This document shows, one piece after another, positions 7,866 through 15,509 of a stretch of 28,133 nt of DNA (the first letter of the stretch is position 1; every line of letters starts with the position of its first letter). The DNA is from Oscillospiraceae bacterium (GTDB lineage: Bacteria; Bacillota_A; Clostridia; Oscillospirales; WRJC01). The translations under genes were made by a program, and so were the position numbers. The stretch is taken from NCBI GenBank assembly GCA_009782405.1, contig WRJC01000037.1:1-28133 (forward strand), read 5' to 3'. The notes below the pieces were generated by a model, which worked only from the letters and a program-made list of their open reading frames with translations, was not told the origin of the DNA and ran no database searches.

Positions 7866-8282
7866 ATGGTTATTCAATATCTCAATGGAATAGAGATAAA
7901 ATTAAAAGAACCTTTTGACTTGAACTTTATAAACGACTACGGCAAAGTATTTAGAGTATTCGAGCGAGGCGGAGGAAATCTGTGTTTCGGAGTAGAAAAA
8001 GCAGACAATCGTTATTTTCTTAAATTCGCGGGTACAGACATGCTCATGTTGCTGAATGCGGTTATGTTGCGATGGATTTTAACGACCAAGCTCCGTTGTA
8101 TAACTTTAATATAACGGGAACTTCGTTATCTGCGATATAGATTCCTACGTAAAACAACCTTGTATAAATATCAGCGGCGATATGGGCGGAGACCCTGCAC
8201 TTATGTCACCGGAGGAAGAAACAGCGGGAGCAACGGTTGACGAAATCAGTAATGTTTACGCAATGGGAGGTATGCCGTTCTC
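7866..8282 (+). pseudogene. Ser/Thr protein kinase-like gene, shattered by deletion and frameshifts
   Basis: A good start survives: AGGAGG (7854-7859), then ATG 7866 opening VIQYLNGIEIKLKEPFD. The N-lobe runs through a glycine-rich stretch (RVFERGGGNLCFGVEK) to a Lys strand (RYFLKFAG). After about 8035 a large part is missing. Another frame then continues with GYVAMDFNDQAPLYNF, and a third frame gives NFVICDIDSYVKQP and MSPEEETAGATVDEISNVYA, which look like the metal-binding loop and the P-E activation segment of a clostridial Ser/Thr-kinase family. The similarity stops near 8275, where the opposite-strand leucine-rich-repeat gene ends. The catalytic loop and most of the C-lobe are lost, so it cannot be active. 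An intact copy would be expected to be about 300 residues; this estimate is from memory of the family. Confidence 0.75.
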
Positions 8283-8804
8283 AAGCGCGTAACGCTCGGC
8301 GTAAGAACCCGTTGGAGTACGGATAACTAAATCCCTGCCGCAGCCGTAAAACGCCCTGTCTCCGATACTTGCCACGCTTTCCGGTATTGTTATATCTGTG
8401 AGCGATTCGCACCACGCAAACGCCCTGTCGCCAATGCCCGTTATTTTGCCCAGTATAGTTACGCTCTCCAGCTGGTTGCAATCTGCAAACAAATCATTTC
8501 CCATACTCGTCACACTTTTTGGTATCGTTACAGTAACAAGCGAATAGCAGTCGTAAAACGCCCTGTCGCCAATATGCGTTACGCTGTCCGGTATCGCTAC
8601 GCCAGTCAGCCAATCGCAGCCGGCAAACGCGCCGTCAGCGATATGCGCCACGCCGTCGGGTATTGCCGCCTCCGTAAGCAGGGAAATATCGAAATCCTCA
8701 TCGCGCATACCCCGTACGCCATGACTGATGACAATGCCCGTTTCATCGGCAAGATATGCTTTTTCTAACACGCTGTTTTCGTTGACCGTGAATTTAACCG
8801 TCAT
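8256..8804 (-). CDS. BspA-type leucine-rich-repeat protein, probably 5'-truncated
   Basis: 182 residues with five consecutive 23-residue LRR_5 (BspA) repeats of the form xIPxSVTxIGDRAFxxCxSLxx, then the terminal signature GSYAERYALENGIP typical of complete C-termini. These proteins are usually extracellular and begin with a signal peptide. Here the frame begins abruptly at ATG 8804 without a signal peptide or clear ribosome binding site, and the codons upstream remain open until a TAA near the transposon repeat at 8864-8910. I infer that the 5' part was lost, probably when the adjacent transposon inserted or the region rearranged. The C-terminal coding end overlaps the kinase pseudogene. The repeats are visible in the DNA as recurring CGCCCTGTC blocks about 69 bases apart or multiples of this. 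Confidence 0.78.
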   Translation of the reverse strand: MTVKFTVNENSVLEKAYLADETGIVISHGVRGMRDEDFDISLLTEAAIPDGVAHIADGAFAGCDWLTGVAIPDSVTHIGDRAFYDCYSLVTVTIPKSVTSMGNDLFADCNQLESVTILGKITGIGDRAFAWCESLTDITIPESVASIGDRAFYGCGRDLVIRTPTGSYAERYALENGIPPIA

Positions 8805-8863
8805 TGTTTGTACCGTTACAAAAAATCTACTAAAACCTGATAAATAGAGACTTATTCCTCTTT

Positions 8864-8910
8864 ATCGATTGGCGTGAGCTGCATATGAACTTCGTTCATA
8901 TTCGCTACAC
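8864..8910. repeat. Structured repeat, copy 1
   Basis: A 47-base unit that matches copy 2 at 9047-9093 at 40 of 47 positions, with no gaps. It folds as an inner perfect 8-bp stem ATATGAAC/GTTCATAT (8883-8890 with 8894-8901, loop TTC) and an outer stem (8874-8879 with 8904-8908, one bulge). It lies between the tnpB stop and the leucine-rich-repeat gene. Confidence 0.75.
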
Positions 8911-8936
8911 GTTCATCGCGCCCGATTTTGCCGTGG

Positions 8937-10269
8937 CTACTCTCGTTTGATATGGCGCTCCAAAGGCTTATATTCCTGCGTAACGAACAGTATTTTATTT
9001 GATTCGCCTAAGCCATGTACCCCGCAAGGTTGATAGACGCGTTCTAATCGATTGGTGTGAACTGCATGTGAACTGCGTTCACATTTGTTACACATGTCGC
9101 GGTCCAGCGTGAATCCGCATTTCGGGCAGACAAAGATCCTGTCCCTGAGCCTCAGGTCTCTTTTGATCTCGCCGCACCGCGAGCACCGCTTGCTCGACGG
9201 GTAGTGCCTGTCTGCCTCCACCAGCTCGATCCCCCGCATTTTGCATTTGTACGTTAATATTATTACAAACATACCAAACCCCTGTTCTGCTATAGCTTTC
9301 GACAAATGCCTGTTTTTCATCATGCCTTTTACATTCAAATCTTCAACGACTACCCTCGACGGCTTGGTTTTCGCTATCTTGGTCGTCGCCTGATGTATGT
9401 GGTTCAAGCGTATGTTGGCCAGCCTTCGGTGTATCAGCCTTGCTTCTCTCTCTAATCTCTCTATGTTTTTTGGTTTTTGTAAATTTGTATGCCCTTTCTG
9501 TTTTTATTTTGTTCTTTTCGTATTTTCGCGATATTTGCCTTTGCTTCCGCTTGAGTTTTTTCTTTAGCCGCCGCACTTCGGCGGTTTTGTTGATGTTCCC
9601 TATCGGCTTGTCGAAGCTTGACACTATGGCCAGTTCCTTGATGCCCAAGTCTATCCCGATGGTTTCGCCCGTCAGCTCGGGCTTTTCGAACTCCTGCTCA
9701 ACGCCCACCGATATGTACCAGTATTTCCCGTCGTGCGTGATTCGCGGGTTGGCATATTTTCTGTCTGTCGGTATCCTGTCATGTTCGGCTAACCCAACCT
9801 TGCCTATCTTCTCCAGGTGCACATGGTCGCTGTACACCCTCAGCTTCTCCGTGTCGTGGTAGAACGACGCCTTCGACCGCTTCCTGCTCTTGAACCGCGG
9901 GAAACCCTCGAAGTCCGTGAAGTCAAGCTCCCTCCCGCTCTTGGTCGCCGCCGCCCTGTATCTGTACCCGTGCTTTTTGCCCTCGCCGTGGAATCGGTCT
10001 ATCGCCTCGCATGCGTCCTTCACCGCCTGCTTCGCCACGTTGTTGCTCACCTCGTACAGCCACGAGTATTTTTCCGTCCGCTTCAGCTCCGTCAACCCTT
10101 TACGCAATTCGTTGTCTTTGATCTTTCCCAGCTTCCCCGTCGCCTTCATGTGCCCTATCTGCCTGTCCAGCGCCCAGTTGTACGCGAACCGCGCCGTACC
10201 CGCCGATTTCCACAGCTGCCCCTCCTGCCCCTCCGTCGGCAACAGCCTCACTTTTTTGGCCGTTATCAT
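8937..10269 (-). pseudogene. tnpB: TnpB (IS200/IS605 OrfB-type) RNA-guided nuclease gene, frameshifted
   Basis: Two overlapping frames (10269 down to 9343, and 9407 down to 8937) together spell one TnpB of about 443 residues. The first gives the N-terminal MITAKKVRLLPTEGQ, the FPRFKSRKRSKASFYHD region and RuvC-I GIDLGIKELA (Asp207). The second gives RuvC-II VVVEDLNVKGM (Glu), the zinc ribbon CSRCG...CPKCG and RuvC-III LDRD. The frames switch at a run of six A on the coding strand (plus-strand T6, 9466-9471); one base fewer would restore a single frame. After LDRD the usual N-A-A/S-x-N segment is replaced by MCNKCERSSHAVHTNRLE, which is encoded by repeat copy 2. No tnpA is present, so this is a standalone IS1341-like element. 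It is probably inactive unless slippage restores the frame. Confidence 0.88.
9047..9093. repeat. Structured repeat, copy 2 (inside tnpB coding region)
   Basis: This copy is 183 bases from copy 1, with the same fold: inner stem ATGTGAAC/GTTCACAT (9066-9073 with 9077-9084, loop TGC) and outer stem 9057-9062 with 9087-9091. It encodes the odd CNKCERSSHAVHTNR segment directly after the RuvC-III Asp of TnpB. Confidence 0.75.
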
Positions 10270-10325
10270 CTTCCGCCATCCCCCCCGCCTTACGCCGTGA
10301 TCTTGTCTGGTGATTCTATACCCGT

Positions 10326-10354
10326 ATTATATCACAAAATGCTGTTCATTGCAA
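10326..10354 (-). promoter_or_regulatory. Promoter for tnpB
   Basis: On the minus strand, TTGCAA (10354-10349), a 17-base spacer, and TATAAT (10331-10326) lie about 60 bases before the tnpB ATG. Confidence 0.65.
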
Positions 10355-10417
10355 GTCGTCCTTTTTTTGCGCCCCCGTGTTTGTCAATAGTTTTTGTCAG
10401 TTTTTAGTGGATTTGTT

Positions 10418-11701
10418 TTAACAGTTGTTTGCCCCTTTCGGCGCCCAAAGTCCCAAAGCGGGATTTTCGATGAAGTATATTTCTTCGCCGTCGGGCATTG
10501 TGTTGAATCCTTGTTTTAAATTTTTCGGGTCGTATTTTTTCGCCGCTTCGTCAAAAGGCATATAATCAAAGCCCGCCGATTCGATTTCTTGGCTTTTCAA
10601 ATGGCGCGCGGCATAGGTAACGGCAAATCTTTTGTCGGGTGAACCGTGGATCAGGTGCGCGGCGACGGAAAGGTTTTGTTGCAATTCCGGTTCGTTTTTG
10701 CAAAGCTTCAATATGTTTTCCCTTCCGATATATCCGTATTTGCGGATAAGCCGGTCGTTTTCCGGATCCTCGCCGAACATTTTCAGCCCGGGGGCCAATA
10801 TTATTATGCGCCCGCCGTCGGCCATGGCCATGCGGGTCCTGTATATCGCTTTGTTTCCAAGCCAAGCCGAACTGAATTCGTTTTCATCGAGCCAAACCAC
10901 GCATTTTTTTATGGGGCTGAGAACGTAATTTATATTGTGCTTTTGGGAGAGTTTCACGGCCTTTTCGTACCCCATGCGGCTTTTTCCGATGTACAGCCCT
11001 AAAATATCGGTGTTCCCGGAATTTTGCGCGGTCACGGTCAGCACGTATTCGAGCGGCAAATCTGCCAAAAAATTGGTTTGGGCGTAATCGAGCACTTTGC
11101 GAACCGGCGTGAAATCCCTTCCCATTACGCGCTCCAACCCGTAGAATGCCCCGAGCATATGGGATTTGCCGATGAAACCGCTTCCTCCGCAGCCCACCGC
11201 GATATTTTTCGTGTAGTTGGCCATTCCAGCCACTTCGTGGGGCACGACTTGCCCGATGGACAAAATCAAATCGTATGAAGGATCTAAAAGATAATCTGAA
11301 ATCTCGACTTCAATCGGAGAATCCATCACGCCGCCCGAAACATCGCGCACGAAAGAAGCGGGTACTTCGCCTATTTTGGTCACTTTGTTTCTCCATTCAT
11401 GCACAAGAAAGCGCCCTTCGGGGATTTTTTCCCCGAAGAAGGCGAGTTGCTGCTCTTTTGTCATGGGCGCGTGAGTCCCCAAGGCCGGCAGCACATCGGC
11501 ATGTATTCCGGATTTTTCAAACAGTTCGTAATAAATCGAGGCAATGAGCCCCGCGCCGGAATTGGCGCGCGTTATGTCAGGAGGCACAAGCAGCGCTTTT
11601 TTCAAATTTCTGTTTTTGATCGATTCGGCTATGCATTTTTTTATCTGTTCCTTTGCCAAACCGCCGTTTTCGTTTTCTATCGCTATATCTACGCAAATCA
11701 C
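10418..11701 (-). CDS. LarA-like (DUF2088, lactate racemase domain) protein
   Basis: 427 residues resembling nickel-pincer lactate racemase LarA and its DUF2088 relatives. Matching motifs are PPDITR (40-45), GTHAPMT (75-81), PHEVAGMANYTKNI (154-167, with His155 and Lys165 where LarA has its His and the pincer-bound Lys) and His181. LarA-type enzymes racemise or epimerise 2-hydroxy acids using a nickel-pincer cofactor built by LarB, LarC and LarE, none of which is in this window. The start codon overlaps the stop of the glycosidase gene by 4 bases (ATGA), so the two are translationally coupled. I infer that it acts on a sugar acid or similar product of the same catabolic pathway rather than on lactate. 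Substrate assignment is open. Confidence 0.82.
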   Translation of the reverse strand: MICVDIAIENENGGLAKEQIKKCIAESIKNRNLKKALLVPPDITRANSGAGLIASIYYELFEKSGIHADVLPALGTHAPMTKEQQLAFFGEKIPEGRFLVHEWRNKVTKIGEVPASFVRDVSGGVMDSPIEVEISDYLLDPSYDLILSIGQVVPHEVAGMANYTKNIAVGCGGSGFIGKSHMLGAFYGLERVMGRDFTPVRKVLDYAQTNFLADLPLEYVLTVTAQNSGNTDILGLYIGKSRMGYEKAVKLSQKHNINYVLSPIKKCVVWLDENEFSSAWLGNKAIYRTRMAMADGGRIIILAPGLKMFGEDPENDRLIRKYGYIGRENILKLCKNEPELQQNLSVAAHLIHGSPDKRFAVTYAARHLKSQEIESAGFDYMPFDEAAKKYDPKNLKQGFNTMPDGEEIYFIENPALGLWAPKGANNC

Positions 11702-14640
11702 CCTTTCTGAATTTTTTGATTTTGAGGCAAAACAATTTTGACGTCGCTGCCCGCGCCGAAACGCACTATATTATATTCTTTCGTCCATGACCCTTCGTCC
11801 GCGCCGAAACTGTGCGGGCCTACCGCTATTTGTTCGCCGCCTTTGTTGTGGTGCGGGCCGAGCAGGTTCCTGAGGCTGTTTGTGAGTTCGAGCCCGATTG
11901 TGTTTTTTTGGTTTGGCTTCAAGTATTTGCCGATGTCGGCTTCATAAGGTTCCCAGCACAAGTCTTTTGCGTGTTCCCCGTTGACAAAAACTTTGGCAAT
12001 TGTCGCATCGGGGTGGTTTAATGACAAAATCGCCCCATTTGCGTCGCCCTCAAAATGGAATTCGCACTCTAAATGCACAGTCCCGGCAAAGAAAGGCATT
12101 CCGTCCCGGGTCAAGTCGTTTATATCGGCTTCTTTTTTCGCTTTTTTGATTTTGTATCCGCAATCCGCAAAAACAGAATTCAAATTGCTTTCGGCGTATT
12201 TCCCATTTTCTCCGGAAACCGAAAAATCGCCGAGAAGATATATCGATTCGAGCTCCGTCTCAAATGTTACCCGGTTCGATTCGGCTTCGTGTACTGCGGG
12301 ATCGTTTTTTATCCGGTATACATCGTCCGACAGATAAAAATTCCGGGTGAGCTCTATTTTGTTCGCCCCTTTTTTTATGTATTTTTCCATGGCGATTTTC
12401 TTGAAGCTTTTGTCGTAGTGAAATCCAAGCGCGCCGAAATCTTTTTCGGCCAAATTTTCACCGTTGATTTTTATCGAGTGCTTTTCGGGCTCTTCTATCA
12501 AAAGAAAGCAAACTTCGGGGATTTCCTCTGCGTCGAAGGCGAATTCCATCGTCAATTCCCTGTTTGTTTTTTCGCCCAATAATTTTTTTTGCAGTTTCAA
12601 GACAAATATTTCTTCACCGTAATGCGCGGCGTCGAATGAATATCTGCACATATCCAAAACAAGCGCATTGGGCGTCGCGCTTTTTATTTCCCACTTCCCG
12701 TTTAAATCGATCGTTTTTTCCGTTTTCTTCGTTTTTGCCGAGTTTGCCGTTTGCCGCCCGGTTTCAAACAATAGCAGCGACTGGGTGGGCCGCAGAATAT
12801 ATCCCTTGTTGTCGAAATCTTCAAATTCGCAGCTTTCCAAATTCAATTTTTCGAAATTTTTTCCGTTTTCGGCGAGGATATCGACGGCATATTCGTTTGC
12901 GTTGTCGGTGTTTACGATGTAATGGCAAATTTGGTTTTCGTAATTTACAGTCCTCGAATATATTTTCCCGTTTTGCGGCGCTTTTTTGTATGTTATGCAG
13001 AGCGGGCGAAAAACGTGATTTTTCAACCCTTCGGCCAATTCCCGAACGGTTTCGAATTTGTTTGCGTGTTTTTTGAGTTCGCCCAAATTTTTTGCGGATT
13101 CTAAACCGCCGCGCCCATCGACAAGCCGCGGAAATTCTCCAATGGCAAATATCGCCCCTCCGTTTTCGGCGAATTTCAAAAGCAGGGAAAGGGTATTTGA
13201 AGCGATATTGCAAGTTGAGGGGATGATGACCGCGCTGTATGAAAAGTTGCCTACGGAAAATTTTTTGCCTTCGATTTTGGCGTGGCGCCCGATTATCGCA
13301 TCGTCCCCGTAGTGGTGGTCATAGTTGAAGCCGAGAAGCCCCGACGAAAGCGCGTTGAAATCGTTTTCGAGCTTGGATGTGGATGGGCGCGAGCCGTCGT
13401 ACGAAACCCAGGCCCCGGACAGGGGGTGCAAAATCAATATATCTACGATTGGCGTGGATTCGGACATGATTTGGCTCAGGCGCGCGAAATAATCGTTGAA
13501 AAGCTTGAAATCGGCCCACCAAGGCTGCTGGTAGAAAAGCGAAGCCGGGTATTCGCGTTTCCTCGAACCCAAAAGGGAATACAAGCCGAGGTGCTGCAGC
13601 ATATAGTTCACCCCGAGCACATAATGCCATTCGCCGATCCATTTCATGTCGTCAAAGCCGATGTTCCACCCCGCGCAGCCGTACATTTCGGAAAGCGCCC
13701 GTTTTTTGCCGAGCTGCTCGCTCACTGAGGAAAGCTGCTTGACTGCCACGTCGGAAACTCCCACCCTGCAGAGCCAGTCCATGCCCGGAATGTCCAACCA
13801 TTCGTAAAACTGCATTGTTCCGCCCGAGCACTGCATCTGCCCCCAAAAAACCTCTTCCAGAGTGGTGTGCCCGGTGAAAATCAAATTGCGTTTTTTGCAC
13901 CATTCGCCGATTTTTTTGGCGTAATTTATTTCAAAAAGAGCTGAAACGAGTTTCCAGAAATCGAACCTGACTTTTTCGCAACCTTCAATATCGCAAAATA
14001 TCGCCGGCAGGTTTTCCATCAGGTCATATCCGTAATTTTTATGAAATTCCCCGGGAATTGTGTTCGACCAAGGTATCGCATAGCGGGCAAGCTGAGGCTC
14101 GTCCGAAAAAATCCCGTACAGGGATCCGGCAAATTCGCCGTAATAGCTTTCGTACCCCGCTTCGATGAAAGCTTCGACGGTTTGTGGGTTCATGTTGTCC
14201 ACATAATGCCTGTCCGATTCATACGCTATTTTTATCTTTTTGCCTCCGATGTCATAGATTCCCAAAAGGTTTCCGCAATTTTCGAAGTTTCCGTCAAATT
14301 CTCCGCATACGAGCCATTTGACATGGTGGTCTTCGCCCATTGCGGTCACTTTGCCGCCGCCGAAACCGCTCGGCCAGCCGTCTTCGTCGTCCATTATAGT
14401 CGCCATTTTATATTTTTCGCCCGTTTCGATTATTGCCCGAACCGAATCCATCCATTCCCTGCCCATATACGGGACGAGCCTGCCGCCCCTCGAATGCGCC
14501 ACATACCCGCCCAAGCCGGCTTTGTGCATTTCCTCGACCTGCCAAGCCGATTCTTCCGGGGATATTTTCGCAAGCCAGCCCCAATAATTGGCGGGGCGGA
14601 ATTCGGCCGGCGGGTCTATAAATTTTTTCGGGTTCGTCAT
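11698..14640 (-). CDS. Large glycoside hydrolase, GH106-like (alpha-L-rhamnosidase type)
   Basis: 980 residues, no signal peptide, so it is probably cytoplasmic and acts on imported oligosaccharides or glycosides. The N-terminal TIM-barrel part matches the GH106-like pattern: YWGWLAKISPEE near the start, GGYVAHSRGG (44-53), DDEDGWPSGFGGG (84-96), YGIFSDEPQL (175-184) and SEMYGCAGW (317-325), with acidic residues that could be catalytic (Glu181, Glu318). A C-terminal beta-rich domain with VFVNGEHA and a jelly-roll-like galactose-binding pattern follows, as is common in this group. The ATG at 14640 has a GAAAGGAAA ribosome binding site. The activity could be on rhamnose or another deoxy-sugar or uronic linkage; the family resemblance is clear, the substrate is not. 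Confidence 0.82.
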   Translation of the reverse strand: MTNPKKFIDPPAEFRPANYWGWLAKISPEESAWQVEEMHKAGLGGYVAHSRGGRLVPYMGREWMDSVRAIIETGEKYKMATIMDDEDGWPSGFGGGKVTAMGEDHHVKWLVCGEFDGNFENCGNLLGIYDIGGKKIKIAYESDRHYVDNMNPQTVEAFIEAGYESYYGEFAGSLYGIFSDEPQLARYAIPWSNTIPGEFHKNYGYDLMENLPAIFCDIEGCEKVRFDFWKLVSALFEINYAKKIGEWCKKRNLIFTGHTTLEEVFWGQMQCSGGTMQFYEWLDIPGMDWLCRVGVSDVAVKQLSSVSEQLGKKRALSEMYGCAGWNIGFDDMKWIGEWHYVLGVNYMLQHLGLYSLLGSRKREYPASLFYQQPWWADFKLFNDYFARLSQIMSESTPIVDILILHPLSGAWVSYDGSRPSTSKLENDFNALSSGLLGFNYDHHYGDDAIIGRHAKIEGKKFSVGNFSYSAVIIPSTCNIASNTLSLLLKFAENGGAIFAIGEFPRLVDGRGGLESAKNLGELKKHANKFETVRELAEGLKNHVFRPLCITYKKAPQNGKIYSRTVNYENQICHYIVNTDNANEYAVDILAENGKNFEKLNLESCEFEDFDNKGYILRPTQSLLLFETGRQTANSAKTKKTEKTIDLNGKWEIKSATPNALVLDMCRYSFDAAHYGEEIFVLKLQKKLLGEKTNRELTMEFAFDAEEIPEVCFLLIEEPEKHSIKINGENLAEKDFGALGFHYDKSFKKIAMEKYIKKGANKIELTRNFYLSDDVYRIKNDPAVHEAESNRVTFETELESIYLLGDFSVSGENGKYAESNLNSVFADCGYKIKKAKKEADINDLTRDGMPFFAGTVHLECEFHFEGDANGAILSLNHPDATIAKVFVNGEHAKDLCWEPYEADIGKYLKPNQKNTIGLELTNSLRNLLGPHHNKGGEQIAVGPHSFGADEGSWTKEYNIVRFGAGSDVKIVLPQNQKIQKG

Positions 14641-14682
14641 ATTTTATTTCCTTTCACTTCATTATTATTTCACAAGATATAC

Positions 14683-14723
14683 CATCAACGTTTAATTATA
14701 TCGTGGTATAATGAAATTATATT
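14683..14723. promoter_or_regulatory. Interleaved divergent promoters
   Basis: TATAAT at 14707-14712 on the plus strand (in GGTATAATG) faces the membrane-protein gene. TATAAT at 14700-14695 on the minus strand faces the glycosidase. The two -10 boxes are back to back, 6 bases apart, so the -35 region of each promoter would fall over or beyond the -10 of the other. Neither -35 is strong. Simultaneous polymerase binding looks impossible. Confidence 0.5.
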
Positions 14724-14754
14724 TAATAAAATTGCTTGGCGGGTGCTTTGTGTT

Positions 14755-15414
14755 ATGAAGGAATTTTTTGCGGAGAACGGGAAATCGGTGGTCAAATTGT
14801 ATATAAACCAAATAGCCATGGCCATATTCGGGATAATGGTCGTGTTCGCTTCGGCTCAAAACGATTTGCTTGTGCTTCTGGCTTCTTTTCTGGCTGTGGG
14901 GCTGTATCTTTTCATCATATACTCGATGATGTGGGATGCGGGGGCAAAAGCGGCGGCCAAAACGCTCAGGGCGGAGGATTCCGGGGCGAGGAAAATAAAG
15001 ACCCCGTTTTTGATCGTTTTGTTTGGCAGCTTAGTCAATATTCTATGCTATCTGCTGTACGCCGTTTTAAAAATATATGCCATTGCAAAGGATATAACCG
15101 AAGGCGGCGTCACTTTTTTCGGAAATGCGCTCTGGATAGTGATGAGAATGGCAAATGGCATGTACATGGGCTTTGAGGCTTCGATATTTTCCAATCCCAA
15201 CATCGGGCTCGCCGCGGGCGAAGAACCCGTCTCCATTGTGATGTTCACCCCCCCTTACTATTTTTTCCTCACTTTGATCCCTCTTTTTGCCACGGGGATT
15301 GCCGCATATTATCTGGGCGCCTCGGAAATCAGCATATTAAAAAAGCTGGGATTCAAGATAAAACCGAGAAACGTGTCCAACACCCACATCGATTACGACA
15401 GATATGACCAATGA
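14755..15414 (+). CDS. Hypothetical multi-pass membrane protein
   Basis: 219 residues when started at ATG 14755. The same frame is open far upstream, but that part only shadows the glycosidase gene. A GGCGGGTG stretch 10-17 bases upstream may serve as ribosome binding site, and a TATAAT lies about 45 bases upstream. There are about four to five membrane segments: two close together near residues 18-65, one near 85-108, a weaker one in the middle, and one near 165-185. A basic cytoplasmic tail follows. The C-terminus ends in a charged, polar segment (NTHIDYDRYDQ). I do not recognise the family. Confidence 0.75.
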   Translation: MKEFFAENGKSVVKLYINQIAMAIFGIMVVFASAQNDLLVLLASFLAVGLYLFIIYSMMWDAGAKAAAKTLRAEDSGARKIKTPFLIVLFGSLVNILCYLLYAVLKIYAIAKDITEGGVTFFGNALWIVMRMANGMYMGFEASIFSNPNIGLAAGEEPVSIVMFTPPYYFFLTLIPLFATGIAAYYLGASEISILKKLGFKIKPRNVSNTHIDYDRYDQ

Positions 15415-15509
15415 ACAGATTCATTATATCACCGATGCGGGAAAATGTCAATGGCAATATATAAAATCCGGGAAAATAATATAACTGTCAAAGAAAGGAT
15501 GATTCCAAA

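Larger units (their letters stand above)
8842..9100 (-). ncRNA. Candidate omega-RNA / structured transposon end of the tnpB element
   Basis: In TnpB transposons a guide RNA scaffold overlaps the 3' end of tnpB and the right end. This interval lies exactly there, on the tnpB strand, and holds two copies of a stem-loop with compensatory changes plus a small AATA...TATT hairpin at 8844-8857. The boundaries are guesses; no guide or right-end cleavage site can be fixed from one copy. Confidence 0.35.
8842..10360 (-). mobile_element. Standalone tnpB transposon (IS200/IS605 superfamily), approximate limits
   Basis: The element consists of a tnpB gene with its own promoter and structured repeats at the 3' side. 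It has no terminal inverted repeats, as expected for this superfamily, so the exact ends and target site cannot be defined from one copy. The flanking genes are a truncated leucine-rich-repeat gene and the complete LarA-like gene. Confidence 0.5.

Noticed and set aside
9466..9471. Programmed frameshifting in tnpB
   Set aside because: TnpB proteins are normally made from one frame and no stimulatory structure was evident; mutation or sequencing error is simpler.
9440..10407. Plus-strand open frames of 136-196 codons, Pro/Arg- or Phe/Ser-rich
   Set aside because: They are antisense to tnpB, have odd composition, no ribosome binding sites and no family match.
12073..13728. Several plus-strand open frames opposite the glycosidase
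   Set aside because: They are Phe/Arg-rich shadows of a gene with clear family motifs.
14041..14754. Long plus-strand extension of the membrane-protein frame
   Set aside because: It is antisense to the well-supported glycosidase gene and looks like its shadow; the hydrophobic protein begins at ATG 14755.
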